Positions 1 through 7,674 are shown, counted from the stretch's first letter. The stretch: DNA of 11,580 bases from Bacteroidales bacterium (GCA_022837485.1 JALHHH010000085.1:1-11580), one strand, 5' to 3'. Program-made: numbers and translations. Notes: generated by a model from the sequence alone, not told the origin.

Positions 1-1716
1 TCTCTGTTTCAATTCCAAAGATGGTGCGATTGATAGTTGACTACCTTGGGTTTATCAGGCGACTCAATCAATGTTTCAATTCCAAAGATGGTGCGATTGA
101 TAGTTACCGATACGGCAAAACCATTAGAGCCGACCATGTTTCAATTCCAAAGATGGTGCGATTGATAGGGGCATCCTTCTTTTTGCGCTTGTTTTTTTTG
201 TTCTGAGTTTCAATTCCAAAGATGGTGCGATTGATAGCTGAATCCGGTCAATAACAAGAAATGAATCTTTTGAGTTTCAATTCCAAAGATGGTGCGATTG
301 ATAGTGCACGCCCAGAATTGATAAGCTATATGAGTCGTGTGTTTCAATTCCAAAGATGGTGCGATTGATAGTAACCACAGGAGCTTTATGTGCTTATGAT
401 AATGACGTTTCAATTCCAAAGATGGTGCGATTGATAGGAGAGGTGCGGGCGCACAGCGAGGCCCAGGTATTCCGGTTTCAATTCCAAAGATGGTGCGATT
501 GATAGGTTGACTTACTTGCGTTTATTAGGCAATTCAATTAATGTTTCAATTCCAAAGATGGTGCGATTGATAGAACACCTGCCGAATGGTAAGCTGATCC
601 TGGATATTAAGTTTCAATTCCAAAGATGGTGCGATTGATAGAACTCAACGCCAGGTATAAAGTTAGCCGGGTATAGTAGTTTCAATTCCAAAGATGGTGC
701 GATTGATAGTGAAACTTAATTAGGACACATGTCATCAGGCAATCAGGTTTCAATTCCAAAGATGGTGCGATTGATAGTATCGCCTTTTTGATATAATCAA
801 TGTCTGAAAGTTGTTTCAATTCCAAAGATGGTGCGATTGATAGTCGTCGAGTCCGTCGAATAGCTTATCTATTGACTTCCGTTTCAATTCCAAAGATGGT
901 GCGATTGATAGCACGACCCCCATAAAAACAGAAATACCGGCTGTTGGGTTTCAATTCCAAAGATGGTGCGATTGATAGTTTTACGAAATCTGCAAAAGCA
1001 ACAGAAAAGCCATGTTTCAATTCCAAAGATGGTGCGATTGATAGTTTCAAATGATACTGATATGGTTTGGGGTATGGATGTTTCAATTCCAAAGATGGTG
1101 CGATTGATAGCGGGCTATCTTATCAGTACGCTGCTCGCCTTTATATGTTTCAATTCCAAAGATGGTGCGATTGATAGACTTGTAACTGGAGATAAGCCAT
1201 ATCTGCGATCTGGTTTCAATTCCAAAGATGGTGCGATTGATAGCACATACGCCTTTAGCGTTTCTAATTCTACTTTTGTGTTTCAATTCCAAAGATGGTG
1301 CGATTGATAGTTTCAACTACTCTTTCGTAGTCCCTATGCCTCTCTTTAGTTTCAATTCCAAAGATGGTGCGATTGATAGCAAGGGGTAGAAACATTGTAC
1401 CGCCGGAAGTTGCTGTGTTTCAATTCCAAAGATGGTGCGATTGATAGGCCAAAAGTTTGTTTTTCATTGTTTTGAGTTTTTATCGTTTCAATTCCAAAGA
1501 TGGTGCGATTGATAGAGTTTGCGAGCTTCAAACTGCCCTGCCTTTCTCCTGGTTTCAATTCCAAAGATGGTGCGATTGATAGTCAGTCCAAGCTCTACGA
1601 AAAAATCAGCTATCTTGTTTCAATTCCAAAGATGGTGCGATTGATAGTCTACGTATGTATAGCCGTTCAATGTGTCCATATCTCTGTTTCAATTCCAAAG
1701 ATGGTGCGATTGATAG
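1..1716 (-). CRISPR. CRISPR array, 26 repeats and 25 complete spacers, open at the left edge
   Basis: Twenty-six copies of a 31-bp repeat run from 6-36 to 1686-1716. On the plus strand each starts GTTTCAATTCC and ends GCGATTGATAG. By eye all copies are identical. The 25 spacers are 34-38 bp long and positions 1-5 are the end of another spacer, so the array continues to the left. Read on the minus strand the repeat ends in ATTGAAAC, the usual 3' end of I-B and I-C repeats that becomes the crRNA 5' handle. Transcription is therefore most likely leftward, in line with the cas genes, with the leader at the right side (beyond 1716) and the newest spacer at 1648-1685. The repeat has weak dyads: TCAAT with ATTGA (5 bp, long loop) and CCA with TGG around a 4-nt loop. 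The complete absence of degenerate repeats fits the trailer end being outside the window. Short open frames that run through this region are chance translations of repeat and spacer. Confidence 0.98.
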
Positions 1717-1937
1717 CCGTTCCGATTCTATGAAAATATAACTGTAAATCAGTTCTTTATAAAATCTTTCCAGGCACTTTTTGTTGGTAAAAGTCGTCGG
1801 TCAACAATAAGTGGTTTTGTACCAGAGTTCGACTACTTTTACCCTATTTTGAAAATCAGAGGGTTGCGTTTCTTTCCATCGATAAAATTACTTAAAATTT
1901 GGATAACGAACAAACATAAACCCGTGACCGACGATTT
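1717..1937 (-). promoter_or_regulatory. CRISPR leader region between cas2 and the array
   Basis: These 221 bp separate the cas2 stop codon from the leader-proximal repeat. They hold no plausible gene, are AT-rich, and lie on the side of the array predicted to be the leader from the ATTGAAAC repeat end. The repeat-proximal 70 bp contain, on the minus strand, TATATTTT about 25 bp before the first repeat. This is one mismatch from the Bacteroidota -7 element TAnnTTTG, but I see no convincing -33 partner, so the promoter is only suggested. The cas2-proximal part carries three copies of a shared motif, annotated separately. No T-run follows a hairpin here, so I see no clear intrinsic terminator after cas2 and cas2 transcripts could read into the array. 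Confidence 0.7.
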
Positions 1938-1940
1938 TTA
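1786..1940. repeat. Three copies of a TAAAARTCGTCGGTCA-like motif in inverted arrangement
   Basis: Copy A on the plus strand (1788-1803) is TAAAAGTCGTCGGTCA. Copy C on the minus strand (1940-1925) is TAAAAATCGTCGGTCA, a 15/16 match, and its first three bases are the cas2 stop codon. Copy B on the minus strand (1843-1830) is GGTAAAAGTAGTCG and matches 1786-1799 at 13 of 14 positions. A and B form an inverted repeat with a 30-bp loop. A and C form inverted ends of a 153-bp segment that begins and ends with TA. This could be a set of protein-binding sites in the leader, a stem-loop in the cas2 3' transcript, or the terminal inverted repeats of a small MITE-like insertion. The sequence alone does not decide between these. 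Confidence 0.65.
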
Positions 1941-2201
1941 TAGGATGTTATCCAAACTATTGCGCTCTTTTCCAACAATTTCCTTATATAACCAGTTGTT
2001 ATCGCGCGACTTGAAAAAAATTAAACTGTCGCTCTCCGTGTCCATCAATGCACGCGCTTTTAACCTCAACTCTTCAAGTTTAACCTCACTGATTTCTCCC
2101 TCAAATACGCTGTTTTGTATCCAGTTCAGGTATTTACGGCACAATTTAAGCATTTTTCCAACCCGCTTTTCCCCGATATCGTAAACCAATATTACATACA
2201 C
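1938..2201 (-). CDS. cas2: CRISPR-associated endoribonuclease/adaptation protein Cas2
   Basis: Cas2 forms the central dimer of the Cas1-Cas2 integrase that inserts new spacers at the leader end of the array. The 87-residue length is typical. The N-terminus MYVILVYDIGEKR is the conserved first beta strand with Asp8, the residue usually aligned with the Cas2 metal-binding Asp. It is followed by the family-typical segment CRKYLNWIQNSVFEGE at about residues 21-36. The start lies 15 nt after the cas1 stop, so the two are almost certainly cotranscribed. The stop codon falls inside one copy of the leader inverted motif. The protein appears intact. Confidence 0.96.
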   Translation of the reverse strand: MYVILVYDIGEKRVGKMLKLCRKYLNWIQNSVFEGEISEVKLEELRLKARALMDTESDSLIFFKSRDNNWLYKEIVGKERNSLDNIL

Positions 2202-2216
2202 GGTCGTTACTCCTTT

Positions 2217-3221
2217 CTACCACCAGGCTTTAAATGGTTTGTATTCCTCAATTCCAAGTATGTGTTTGCTCAGTTTGTAACACTCCAGCCTGATTAAATG
2301 CCGGTAACTCACACTCCTTTTCAATGCACGGTGCTGTATCGTTTCGTTCAGCCTCTCTTCAAAGGATGCAACAAAAGTCTTCTTTCCTTTTTCGTTTAAT
2401 AGTATGCGATTTAGCTTCTGTTCAAAATCGCTTGACTGTATCTCCCTTTTATTCAACACTTTAAAAATGGTACGGTCAACCAGAAGCGGTTTGAATATTT
2501 CTGCCAGGTCCAGTGCCAGACTGTAGCGCCTTTCTCCAGGCGAATGAAGATAACTGATGGTCGGATTGAGCTGTGTCTGATGTATTGCCCTTAAACACTG
2601 CGAATAACACATCATATTTCCAAACGATATTAATGCATTTACCTCGTTCTGAGGCGGCTGCTTCGTCCGCTTGCCCATCTCAAAATGGCTGATTACCAGA
2701 TTGAAAGCTTCATAATAATATTGTCTGATGTTACCCTCAATTCCCATCAGTTCGTCAATCCGGAGACATTTACCAATGGATGTGCTTAAATGTTCCATCG
2801 AATGGATGATTTCTTCCAGATCTTTGCCACGGTTATGGTAGTATTTCAGATTCTTAACCATGTTGTACGTTGCGCCGGTAACAAATTTTCGCGCTATTTC
2901 CATGCGTGCCGCCGGGTTCGAATAAACCTCAGCCTGCTTCAGAATCATTCTCCCGCTCAAAAGCCCTTCGCGCGGCATAAATGAACCGGTGTAGTTTTCG
3001 TAGTAATCGAAAAAATGTACGCTGATGCCATGCTTGCCCAGAAAATTGTACAGGCTGCTGTTGGCCTCAAGAGAACCAAATGTGTAAAATTCTTCTACGT
3101 TTTCAACGGGAAGATAGCGTGGCGGACCATCCAGCCCATCTTCGCCGACAGGTACAAATTTTAAGGTATTGTCTTTTCTTGACAAACGGCCGGGGTTGAA
3201 GAGGTAATAGGATTTCTTCAT
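2217..3221 (-). CDS. cas1: CRISPR-associated integrase Cas1
   Basis: Cas1 is the catalytic subunit of the spacer integrase and works with Cas2. The 334-residue length is normal for type I Cas1. The N-terminal beta domain is seen in the segment LGKHGISVHFFDYYENYTGS (61-80). The helical domain holds the expected metal-binding residues: Glu162 in LMGIEGNIRQYYYEAF, His226 in TISYLHSPGERR, and Asp238/Glu241 in LALDLAEIFKP. The C-terminus ends EEYKPFKAWW, close to other I-B/I-C Cas1 proteins. The ATG directly abuts the tandem repeat region, so the 5' untranslated sequence is repeat DNA (AATCCTGTAAATCCTGT before the ATG) with no Shine-Dalgarno. This start matches the usual family N-terminus (MKKSYYLFNPGRLSRKDNTL). 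Cas2 follows after 15 nt. Confidence 0.97.
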   Translation of the reverse strand: MKKSYYLFNPGRLSRKDNTLKFVPVGEDGLDGPPRYLPVENVEEFYTFGSLEANSSLYNFLGKHGISVHFFDYYENYTGSFMPREGLLSGRMILKQAEVYSNPAARMEIARKFVTGATYNMVKNLKYYHNRGKDLEEIIHSMEHLSTSIGKCLRIDELMGIEGNIRQYYYEAFNLVISHFEMGKRTKQPPQNEVNALISFGNMMCYSQCLRAIHQTQLNPTISYLHSPGERRYSLALDLAEIFKPLLVDRTIFKVLNKREIQSSDFEQKLNRILLNEKGKKTFVASFEERLNETIQHRALKRSVSYRHLIRLECYKLSKHILGIEEYKPFKAWW

Positions 3222-3660
3222 ACAGGATTTACAGGATTTTTTTTGTTTGAGACAGGATTTACAGGATTTACAGGATTTATTTGTTTGAGACAGGATTTAC
3301 AGGATTTACAGGGTTTTTTTTGTTTGAGACAGGATTTACAGGATTTACAGGGTTTATTTGTTTGAGACAGGATTTACAGGATTTATTTGTTTGAGACAGG
3401 ATTTACAGGATTTACAGGGTTTTTTTTGTTTGAGACAGGATTTACAGGATTTACAGGATTTATTTGTTTGAGACAGGATTTGCAGGATTTACAGTTTTTT
3501 TTTGTTTGAGACAGGATTTACAGGATTTACAGTTTTTTTTTGTTTGAGACAGGATTTGCAGGATTTACAGGATTTTTTTGTTTGAGACAGGATTTACAGG
3601 ATTTACAGGTTTTTTTGTTTGAGACAGGATTTACAGGATTTACAGGTTTTACAGCACAGG
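3222..3660. repeat. Tandem array of about 38-bp units built on a 9-bp ACAGGATTT subrepeat
   Basis: The segment between cas1 and the GxxExxY gene is a direct tandem array. On the plus strand each unit reads GTTTGAGACAGG followed by one or two further ATTTACAGG steps and a T-rich run. Eleven GAGACAGG landmarks occur at 3250, 3287, 3326, 3364, 3393, 3432, 3470, 3508, 3546, 3584 and 3621. The spacing is 37-39 bp except for one unit of 29 bp, which is exactly one 9-bp step shorter. Units vary by ACAGG/GCAGG, the final GG, and the length of the T tract. There are no unique spacers, so it is not a CRISPR array. The remaining 106 bp to the GxxExxY stop (3661-3766) are unique, with a small dyad GCTTTTTAAAGC at 3676-3687 and nothing else I can name. 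Confidence 0.95.
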
Positions 3661-3766
3661 GATTTTTTAGGGATAGCTTTTTAAAGCCATAATAAATACA
3701 TTTATACGTTTTTTCGCCTGGATTGAATTCCTGTATCCGGCTGGGAATGGGAAGATGCTGGGAGTT

Positions 3767-4171
3767 TTATTCATTTTTTATTTCTTTGGGTTTATACTTT
3801 CTGAATTTTCTTTTGACCGAGACGGATCTTCCGAAATTGATGAGTAGTCCGTTTTCGGTTTTTGTTGCATTCAGGTAGTTTACCAATTGTACTTCATGCC
3901 AGGGTTCTATGTTTTCAACGGCTTTGATTTCAATTATAAGTGCGTCTTCAGCCATAATGTCGCAGCTGAATTCTCCAACTTTTTCGTTTTTGTAGTATAC
4001 TGTTACCCCGTACTCCGGTTTTGCTGAAATTCCCAGTATTTTTAATTCTGTTATCAGGGCATTTCTGTATACCCTTTCAGCAAAACCAGGTCCGAGGATG
4101 TTGTGGACTTCATAGGCTGCTCCGATTATTTTCTCTGTTAATTCACGATATTCAACAGGCATATAATGCAT
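3767..4171 (-). CDS. GxxExxY family protein, PD-(D/E)XK nuclease-like
   Basis: The 134-residue protein carries the signature that names the family: GFAERVY at residues 29-35, preceded by AAYEVHNILGPG. A second block fits a PD-(D/E)XK nuclease core: CDIMAEDALIIEIKAV, with Asp71, Glu81 and Lys83 as candidate catalytic residues and Gln95 after it. The biological role of the family is not established to my knowledge. The gene lies 28 nt downstream of cas4 in the same direction, so it is probably cotranscribed with it, and it separates cas4 from cas1. It is not a standard Cas gene and is frequent in Bacteroidota genomes outside CRISPR loci, so its position may reflect insertion along with the adjacent repeat array rather than a CRISPR function. 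MPVEY (Met4) is a possible alternative start. Confidence 0.9.
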   Translation of the reverse strand: MHYMPVEYRELTEKIIGAAYEVHNILGPGFAERVYRNALITELKILGISAKPEYGVTVYYKNEKVGEFSCDIMAEDALIIEIKAVENIEPWHEVQLVNYLNATKTENGLLINFGRSVSVKRKFRKYKPKEIKNE

Positions 4172-4199
4172 GCTTGATTATTTTTTGATAAAACATATG

Positions 4200-4712
4200 C
4201 TAAAGATCCGCCTCCGTTGACCAGCAAAAATCATAGTAAGAACAGTTTTTGCACATTTTCATTTCAACTTTTTCAGGACATTGATCGCTCAGGACGATTG
4301 CTTCTATATCGCTTATCATTGCAGGTATTTCCTCCCGGTCGGGATTGCTCAGGTAAACCTGTTCCGTTTTTCTCAGACGAGGATATTCCAGCACTCCGCT
4401 TACGCCACCGATGCCGTACTGTTCCAGGACCCAGATGTAGTATTTGAGTTGCATTTCGTGGGCTTTTTCGATCTTGTCCGATTTTTTTATTTCGTGAATT
4501 ACCCTGCTTTTTGCATCGTAGTAGTCTATTTTTATTCCGCCGATCTCCACTTCCTCAAATTTTGAACTGCGACCGGGATAGCTGGTTTCGTGTATCAGTT
4601 TTCCCATTTCCACCAATTCCGAAACGTGCTCCATTTGAATTCCGTTCGCAAAAAGCCAGAGTTTGCGGTGGCAGATCATAAAGTAATTAAAGTGGGTACC
4701 GGTTACTCTCAT
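4200..4712 (-). CDS. cas4: CRISPR-associated exonuclease Cas4
   Basis: Cas4 is an iron-sulfur RecB-family nuclease that trims prespacers and helps select the PAM during spacer acquisition. The 170-residue length is typical of the short I-B/I-C form. Visible motifs are MRVTGTHFNYFMICHRKLWL with Cys14, His41 in KLIHET, Asp63 in GGIKIDYYD, Glu74 and Lys76 in HEIKKS, and QLKYYIW at 88-94. The C-terminal cluster MCKNCSYYDFCW provides Cys154, Cys157 and Cys163, which with Cys14 complete the four-cysteine Fe-S site. The ATG overlaps the stop of the upstream cysteine-rich gene by 4 nt (ATGA), indicating translational coupling. No damage is seen. Confidence 0.95.
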   Translation of the reverse strand: MRVTGTHFNYFMICHRKLWLFANGIQMEHVSELVEMGKLIHETSYPGRSSKFEEVEIGGIKIDYYDAKSRVIHEIKKSDKIEKAHEMQLKYYIWVLEQYGIGGVSGVLEYPRLRKTEQVYLSNPDREEIPAMISDIEAIVLSDQCPEKVEMKMCKNCSYYDFCWSTEADL

Positions 4713-5413
4713 ATTGGAAATCTGTTTTGCCGATTGCCTTTGGCCATGAAATTATAGCACCTGAATTCTTCACCTTCACGATACTCTGCACGTGTCAGTG
4801 TGCACAGGACGTTGCCTACCTCGTCATCGTCCAGGTAAAGCATGCAATCAAGGCACAAGCCGGGGATGTGGAGCATCAGCGGGTCAATGCGGGTGCCGTC
4901 GTCGTGAAAGAAACCCCAGACACCAGGGGCAAGACCTGTCATTTCGGCTTTATTTTCCTGTTTACCGCAAAACATGCAACCTTTTCCGTAAGGACAGGTT
5001 TCCTCATCGCCGGTGCACCATTCCATTTCATAACCGGTTAAGGGCTGATACTGAACCGTATCGTTCCAGTGATGAACTATCTGACGGATATAGGCATCGT
5101 CGGGAAAATCGTCGTGCATATCCATTATTTCAAAGTTCAGAGTCGCCAGCAGCCTTTTGAATGCCTCCGCCAGCAAATGGCAGTCTTCTTCCGAAAGCGC
5201 CATAATTCCGGGTATGGATTCAACGGCTATTCCCGTCAATGTTTCGAGGGTAGTAGAGGCAGTAAACTGCAGTTCCGCCATTTCCGGCATTTTTTTCGGG
5301 CGCCGGCGAACTTCAAAATCCAAGTGCAGAGGCGGATCGTTGATCAGCACTTCGATATCGGACAGCAGTTGGGGGAGGTAGGGGTGCATGAGGGCAAAGT
5401 TTAGATAATACAA
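4709..5413 (-). CDS. Uncharacterised acidic cysteine-rich protein between cas3 and cas4
   Basis: I do not recognise this 234-residue protein. It overlaps the cas3 stop by 13 nt if translation starts at the first ATG, or starts 11 nt after it at Met9 (MHPYLPQLL). It ends in a 4-nt overlap with cas4, so it is embedded in the operon. The N-terminal half (residues 1-125) looks globular with amphipathic stretches. The C-terminal half has nine or so cysteines clustered as Cys133, Cys140, Cys146-x2-Cys149 and Cys187-x2-Cys190, followed by Cys204 and Cys219. This suggests a zinc-ribbon-like or other metal-binding fold. It is rich in Asp and Glu (for example DDD at 195-197). The gene is clearly GC-richer than cas3 (52% and 62% in two sampled 60-bp lines). 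It lacks the glycine-rich RNA-binding motifs that would suggest Cas6. It could be a locus-specific accessory factor or an unrelated passenger. Confidence 0.85.
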   Translation of the reverse strand: MYYLNFALMHPYLPQLLSDIEVLINDPPLHLDFEVRRRPKKMPEMAELQFTASTTLETLTGIAVESIPGIMALSEEDCHLLAEAFKRLLATLNFEIMDMHDDFPDDAYIRQIVHHWNDTVQYQPLTGYEMEWCTGDEETCPYGKGCMFCGKQENKAEMTGLAPGVWGFFHDDGTRIDPLMLHIPGLCLDCMLYLDDDEVGNVLCTLTRAEYREGEEFRCYNFMAKGNRQNRFPI

Positions 5414-7674
5414 TTATCATATATTAAGAATGGGCCCTTTTCATTATCATAAAAACCTTCACGAAATACATAAATGAGTTCCTCCTCTTCTCTAATCCAT
5501 ATTTTTTCAATGTCTATCATGTGTAACTTTTTAAATTTTTCAATTATGAAGACTGGTAGTTCCAATGAGTGATTAAGTTTCCAATTTTGGAAACCAAAAT
5601 AGTTGTAAAAAAATTTTGAAGTTGGTTTTTCAACAAATACAGTATCCTGTGGCGCAATATTTCTACTTTTCCAGAAGTTCGCATCTGTATCATCTGTTGC
5701 AGTGACTTGCTTTGGATTAATCAACCAGTTCCAAGAAAAATATTCTTTCAAGTTTTTAGCATTGTTAATTGCTTTTGGAGAAAAAGAGTCTTGTTCTGCA
5801 TAAACATGATTTAATAGACTTACAAGTCTTTCGGCACTATAGCTTATGGTATCGAGAATTTCCGATGTTTTTACAAACGCTGCGCATGGTGTCCAAGCTT
5901 TAATCTTTCGATCGTATTCACCGTAAGGCGCAGGATAAACCAGATCGTTTTTTTGTGGCACTAACAAATACAATTCTCCAACTTTTGTTTTGTCGAAACG
6001 GCACAGACGACCTGCTCGTTGGGTCAACCGGTCAATCGGGCACAATTCCGAAATCATAATGTCGGCACTGATATTGATACTCATTTCGCCGATCTGGGTA
6101 AGAATGGCTATCCCTTGTGCACTGTTATTATCCCATGCTGTTCTTCCTAAAGCTTTTATTAACTCTTTTTCTTTATCCTTTTTGTGAGGTTCAGTGAATC
6201 GACTGTGGTATAGAATCGGATTTGCATTTCTCTTTTTAAACCAATCATAAATCATCACTGCCTTATCTACTGTGTTTGCATAAACTATTGCAGTCCCTTT
6301 CTCAACACATAAATCAAGTAAATCACTGATCTCTTCTAAATCAGTATATTTTTTGATTGATTTTATTTCAAACCGATCTCTCGAATTATCCGAAGTGTCT
6401 TCAATAATCTTGTCGATATTAAAACCAAGATTTTGATAAGAAGGCAAAACCGATTCAGGTAATGAAGCACTCATTAATAGAATTGGGACATTCCAGTATT
6501 TTAGGATTTCGAGTAAAACAAGAATATTTGCTTGTGTAAAATCATCGTAGAAATCGGCTTCGTCAATAACCAAACATGAATTGGCCATATTGAACGCAAT
6601 CAAATGATGGTCTTCCCTTGTCAATGTCAAGGCCATCAAAAGATGGTCAATGGTACAAACAGTTATTGGAGTCTGAAGAAGTCTTGCAAATTCGTGAATT
6701 TTCTCTGCTTCACGTTTTTCTAATATTCCAGCATCAACTTGTTCCTGAAACTTAGCAGACCAAGCACTCGAATGGTAAAGTCCAGTATCGGATAAGCTTT
6801 CGGCAACATTAATTGCCAAAGCATTCGATGTAAAACGAGTTGGCATGGCTATAACCAAACGGTCTGCAAGCTTGTTTTCAATTTGTAATTGCGCCCATAG
6901 TAGTGACGCATCGGTTTTTCCCGCTCCTGTTGGAGCGCGGACAAGTAATAGATCATTCTTCCAATGTTGCTCAATAAGTCTTTGAACGCCTCTTTTCTCT
7001 TTGTGAGGAAATTGATAGTTAAATTGAGTAAAGGAAGGTACGGATTCTCCTTCTTCGTACGCACTAGCTCTGTGGTCAACCAATTGAAGCAAACCTCGTG
7101 GTCCTGCAAATTCATACTGTGTTTTTGCACTTTGTTCCAACGAGTATTGCTCAATTACCCGATTACTTTCCTTTTTAAAGATACCCCAAAGGTTCGAAGC
7201 ATCTTCTTTAGTCCAACGCTCTTCAAAGTTGTTTCCCAATTTGCCATGATGTGCAGCAATTGCTGCCAGTTGTGGTAACGGCAATTTTTTCTTCTCAACC
7301 ATTCGCAACGATTGAATTTCGTGTCGAACTCCTGCCTTACGAATATTCTTGCCTGCATTTTCCGTTTTTGAATATTCTTTGAAAGTCCCGCCATGTTGAG
7401 ATTGCCATTGAAGAAAAGTGTCGTAATCTTTCTGACACGCAATTTGCCATTTGTGAGTTGTCTTTCCCAAATCATGATATTGGCACACCCGTTCCAAACG
7501 AATCGCTAAACTTTTCCCAATGCGTTCTTGGTATTTCTGAACAACGAAAGGCGATTGTTCCAACAATAGCTTTCCTTCCGACACTACTGCTTGAGTATGT
7601 TGCTCAAGGGTAATGCCGGAAGGCTTTGCTAATATGGGATACTTGAAGTTATTCACCTCCAAATGCTTGTTCAA
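5401..7674 (-). CDS. cas3: CRISPR-associated nuclease-helicase Cas3 (HD and helicase fused)
   Basis: Cas3 is recruited by Cascade to the R-loop, unwinds target DNA and degrades it. The 757-residue chain begins with an HD nuclease domain: His67-Asp68 in CQYHDLGKTTHKW, His118 in GVRHEIQS, AAHHGKLG around 142-144, and Asp200 in LVDHRAS. The SF2 helicase follows: Walker A APTGAGKT at 247-254, DEAD box VIDEAD at 369-374, motif III MSASLP at 401-406, and motif VI TQRAGRLCR at 551-559. All key residues are present. The start overlaps the end of cas7 by 26 nt, and no later Met precedes the HD domain, so the start is well supported. The stop overlaps the next gene. The coding sequence is AT-rich (37% and 25% GC in two sampled lines), unlike the genes downstream. 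Confidence 0.97.
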   Translation of the reverse strand: MNKHLEVNNFKYPILAKPSGITLEQHTQAVVSEGKLLLEQSPFVVQKYQERIGKSLAIRLERVCQYHDLGKTTHKWQIACQKDYDTFLQWQSQHGGTFKEYSKTENAGKNIRKAGVRHEIQSLRMVEKKKLPLPQLAAIAAHHGKLGNNFEERWTKEDASNLWGIFKKESNRVIEQYSLEQSAKTQYEFAGPRGLLQLVDHRASAYEEGESVPSFTQFNYQFPHKEKRGVQRLIEQHWKNDLLLVRAPTGAGKTDASLLWAQLQIENKLADRLVIAMPTRFTSNALAINVAESLSDTGLYHSSAWSAKFQEQVDAGILEKREAEKIHEFARLLQTPITVCTIDHLLMALTLTREDHHLIAFNMANSCLVIDEADFYDDFTQANILVLLEILKYWNVPILLMSASLPESVLPSYQNLGFNIDKIIEDTSDNSRDRFEIKSIKKYTDLEEISDLLDLCVEKGTAIVYANTVDKAVMIYDWFKKRNANPILYHSRFTEPHKKDKEKELIKALGRTAWDNNSAQGIAILTQIGEMSINISADIMISELCPIDRLTQRAGRLCRFDKTKVGELYLLVPQKNDLVYPAPYGEYDRKIKAWTPCAAFVKTSEILDTISYSAERLVSLLNHVYAEQDSFSPKAINNAKNLKEYFSWNWLINPKQVTATDDTDANFWKSRNIAPQDTVFVEKPTSKFFYNYFGFQNWKLNHSLELPVFIIEKFKKLHMIDIEKIWIREEEELIYVFREGFYDNEKGPFLIYDNCII

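Noticed and set aside
1..5. TCTCT before the first visible repeat equals the end of the spacer at 1648-1685, suggesting duplicated spacers
   Set aside because: Five bases are too few to distinguish duplication from chance, and the rest of that spacer is outside the window.
169..206. Spacer containing GTTTTTTTTGTT, similar to the T-rich part of the tandem repeat, suggesting self-targeting
   Set aside because: The shared stretch is about 12 low-complexity bases; the rest of the spacer does not match.
963..1307. Open frames across the CRISPR array, including repeated VSIPKMVRLI and SIAPSLELK peptides
   Set aside because: They are translations of the repeat in several frames joined by spacers; they have no independent coding support.
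1849..2184. Plus-strand open frame of 111 codons over the leader and cas2
   Set aside because: It is antisense to cas2, a clearly recognised gene, and its translation shows no known motif.
3222..3660. Second CRISPR-like array upstream of cas1
   Set aside because: Units are contiguous direct repeats with no unique spacers, and the period is itself built from 9-bp steps.
3676..3687. GCTTTTTAAAGC dyad as an intrinsic terminator after the GxxExxY gene
   Set aside because: Five A/T-rich pairs around a 2-nt loop with no T-run following on the minus strand.
4217..5404. Several plus-strand open frames opposite cas4 and the cysteine-rich gene
   Set aside because: They are overlapping antisense frames in GC-richer DNA, with low-complexity Arg/Cys-rich translations and no family resemblance.
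6849..7475. Two open frames within cas3 on the same strand
   Set aside because: They lie inside the intact cas3 frame, which carries all expected HD and helicase motifs.
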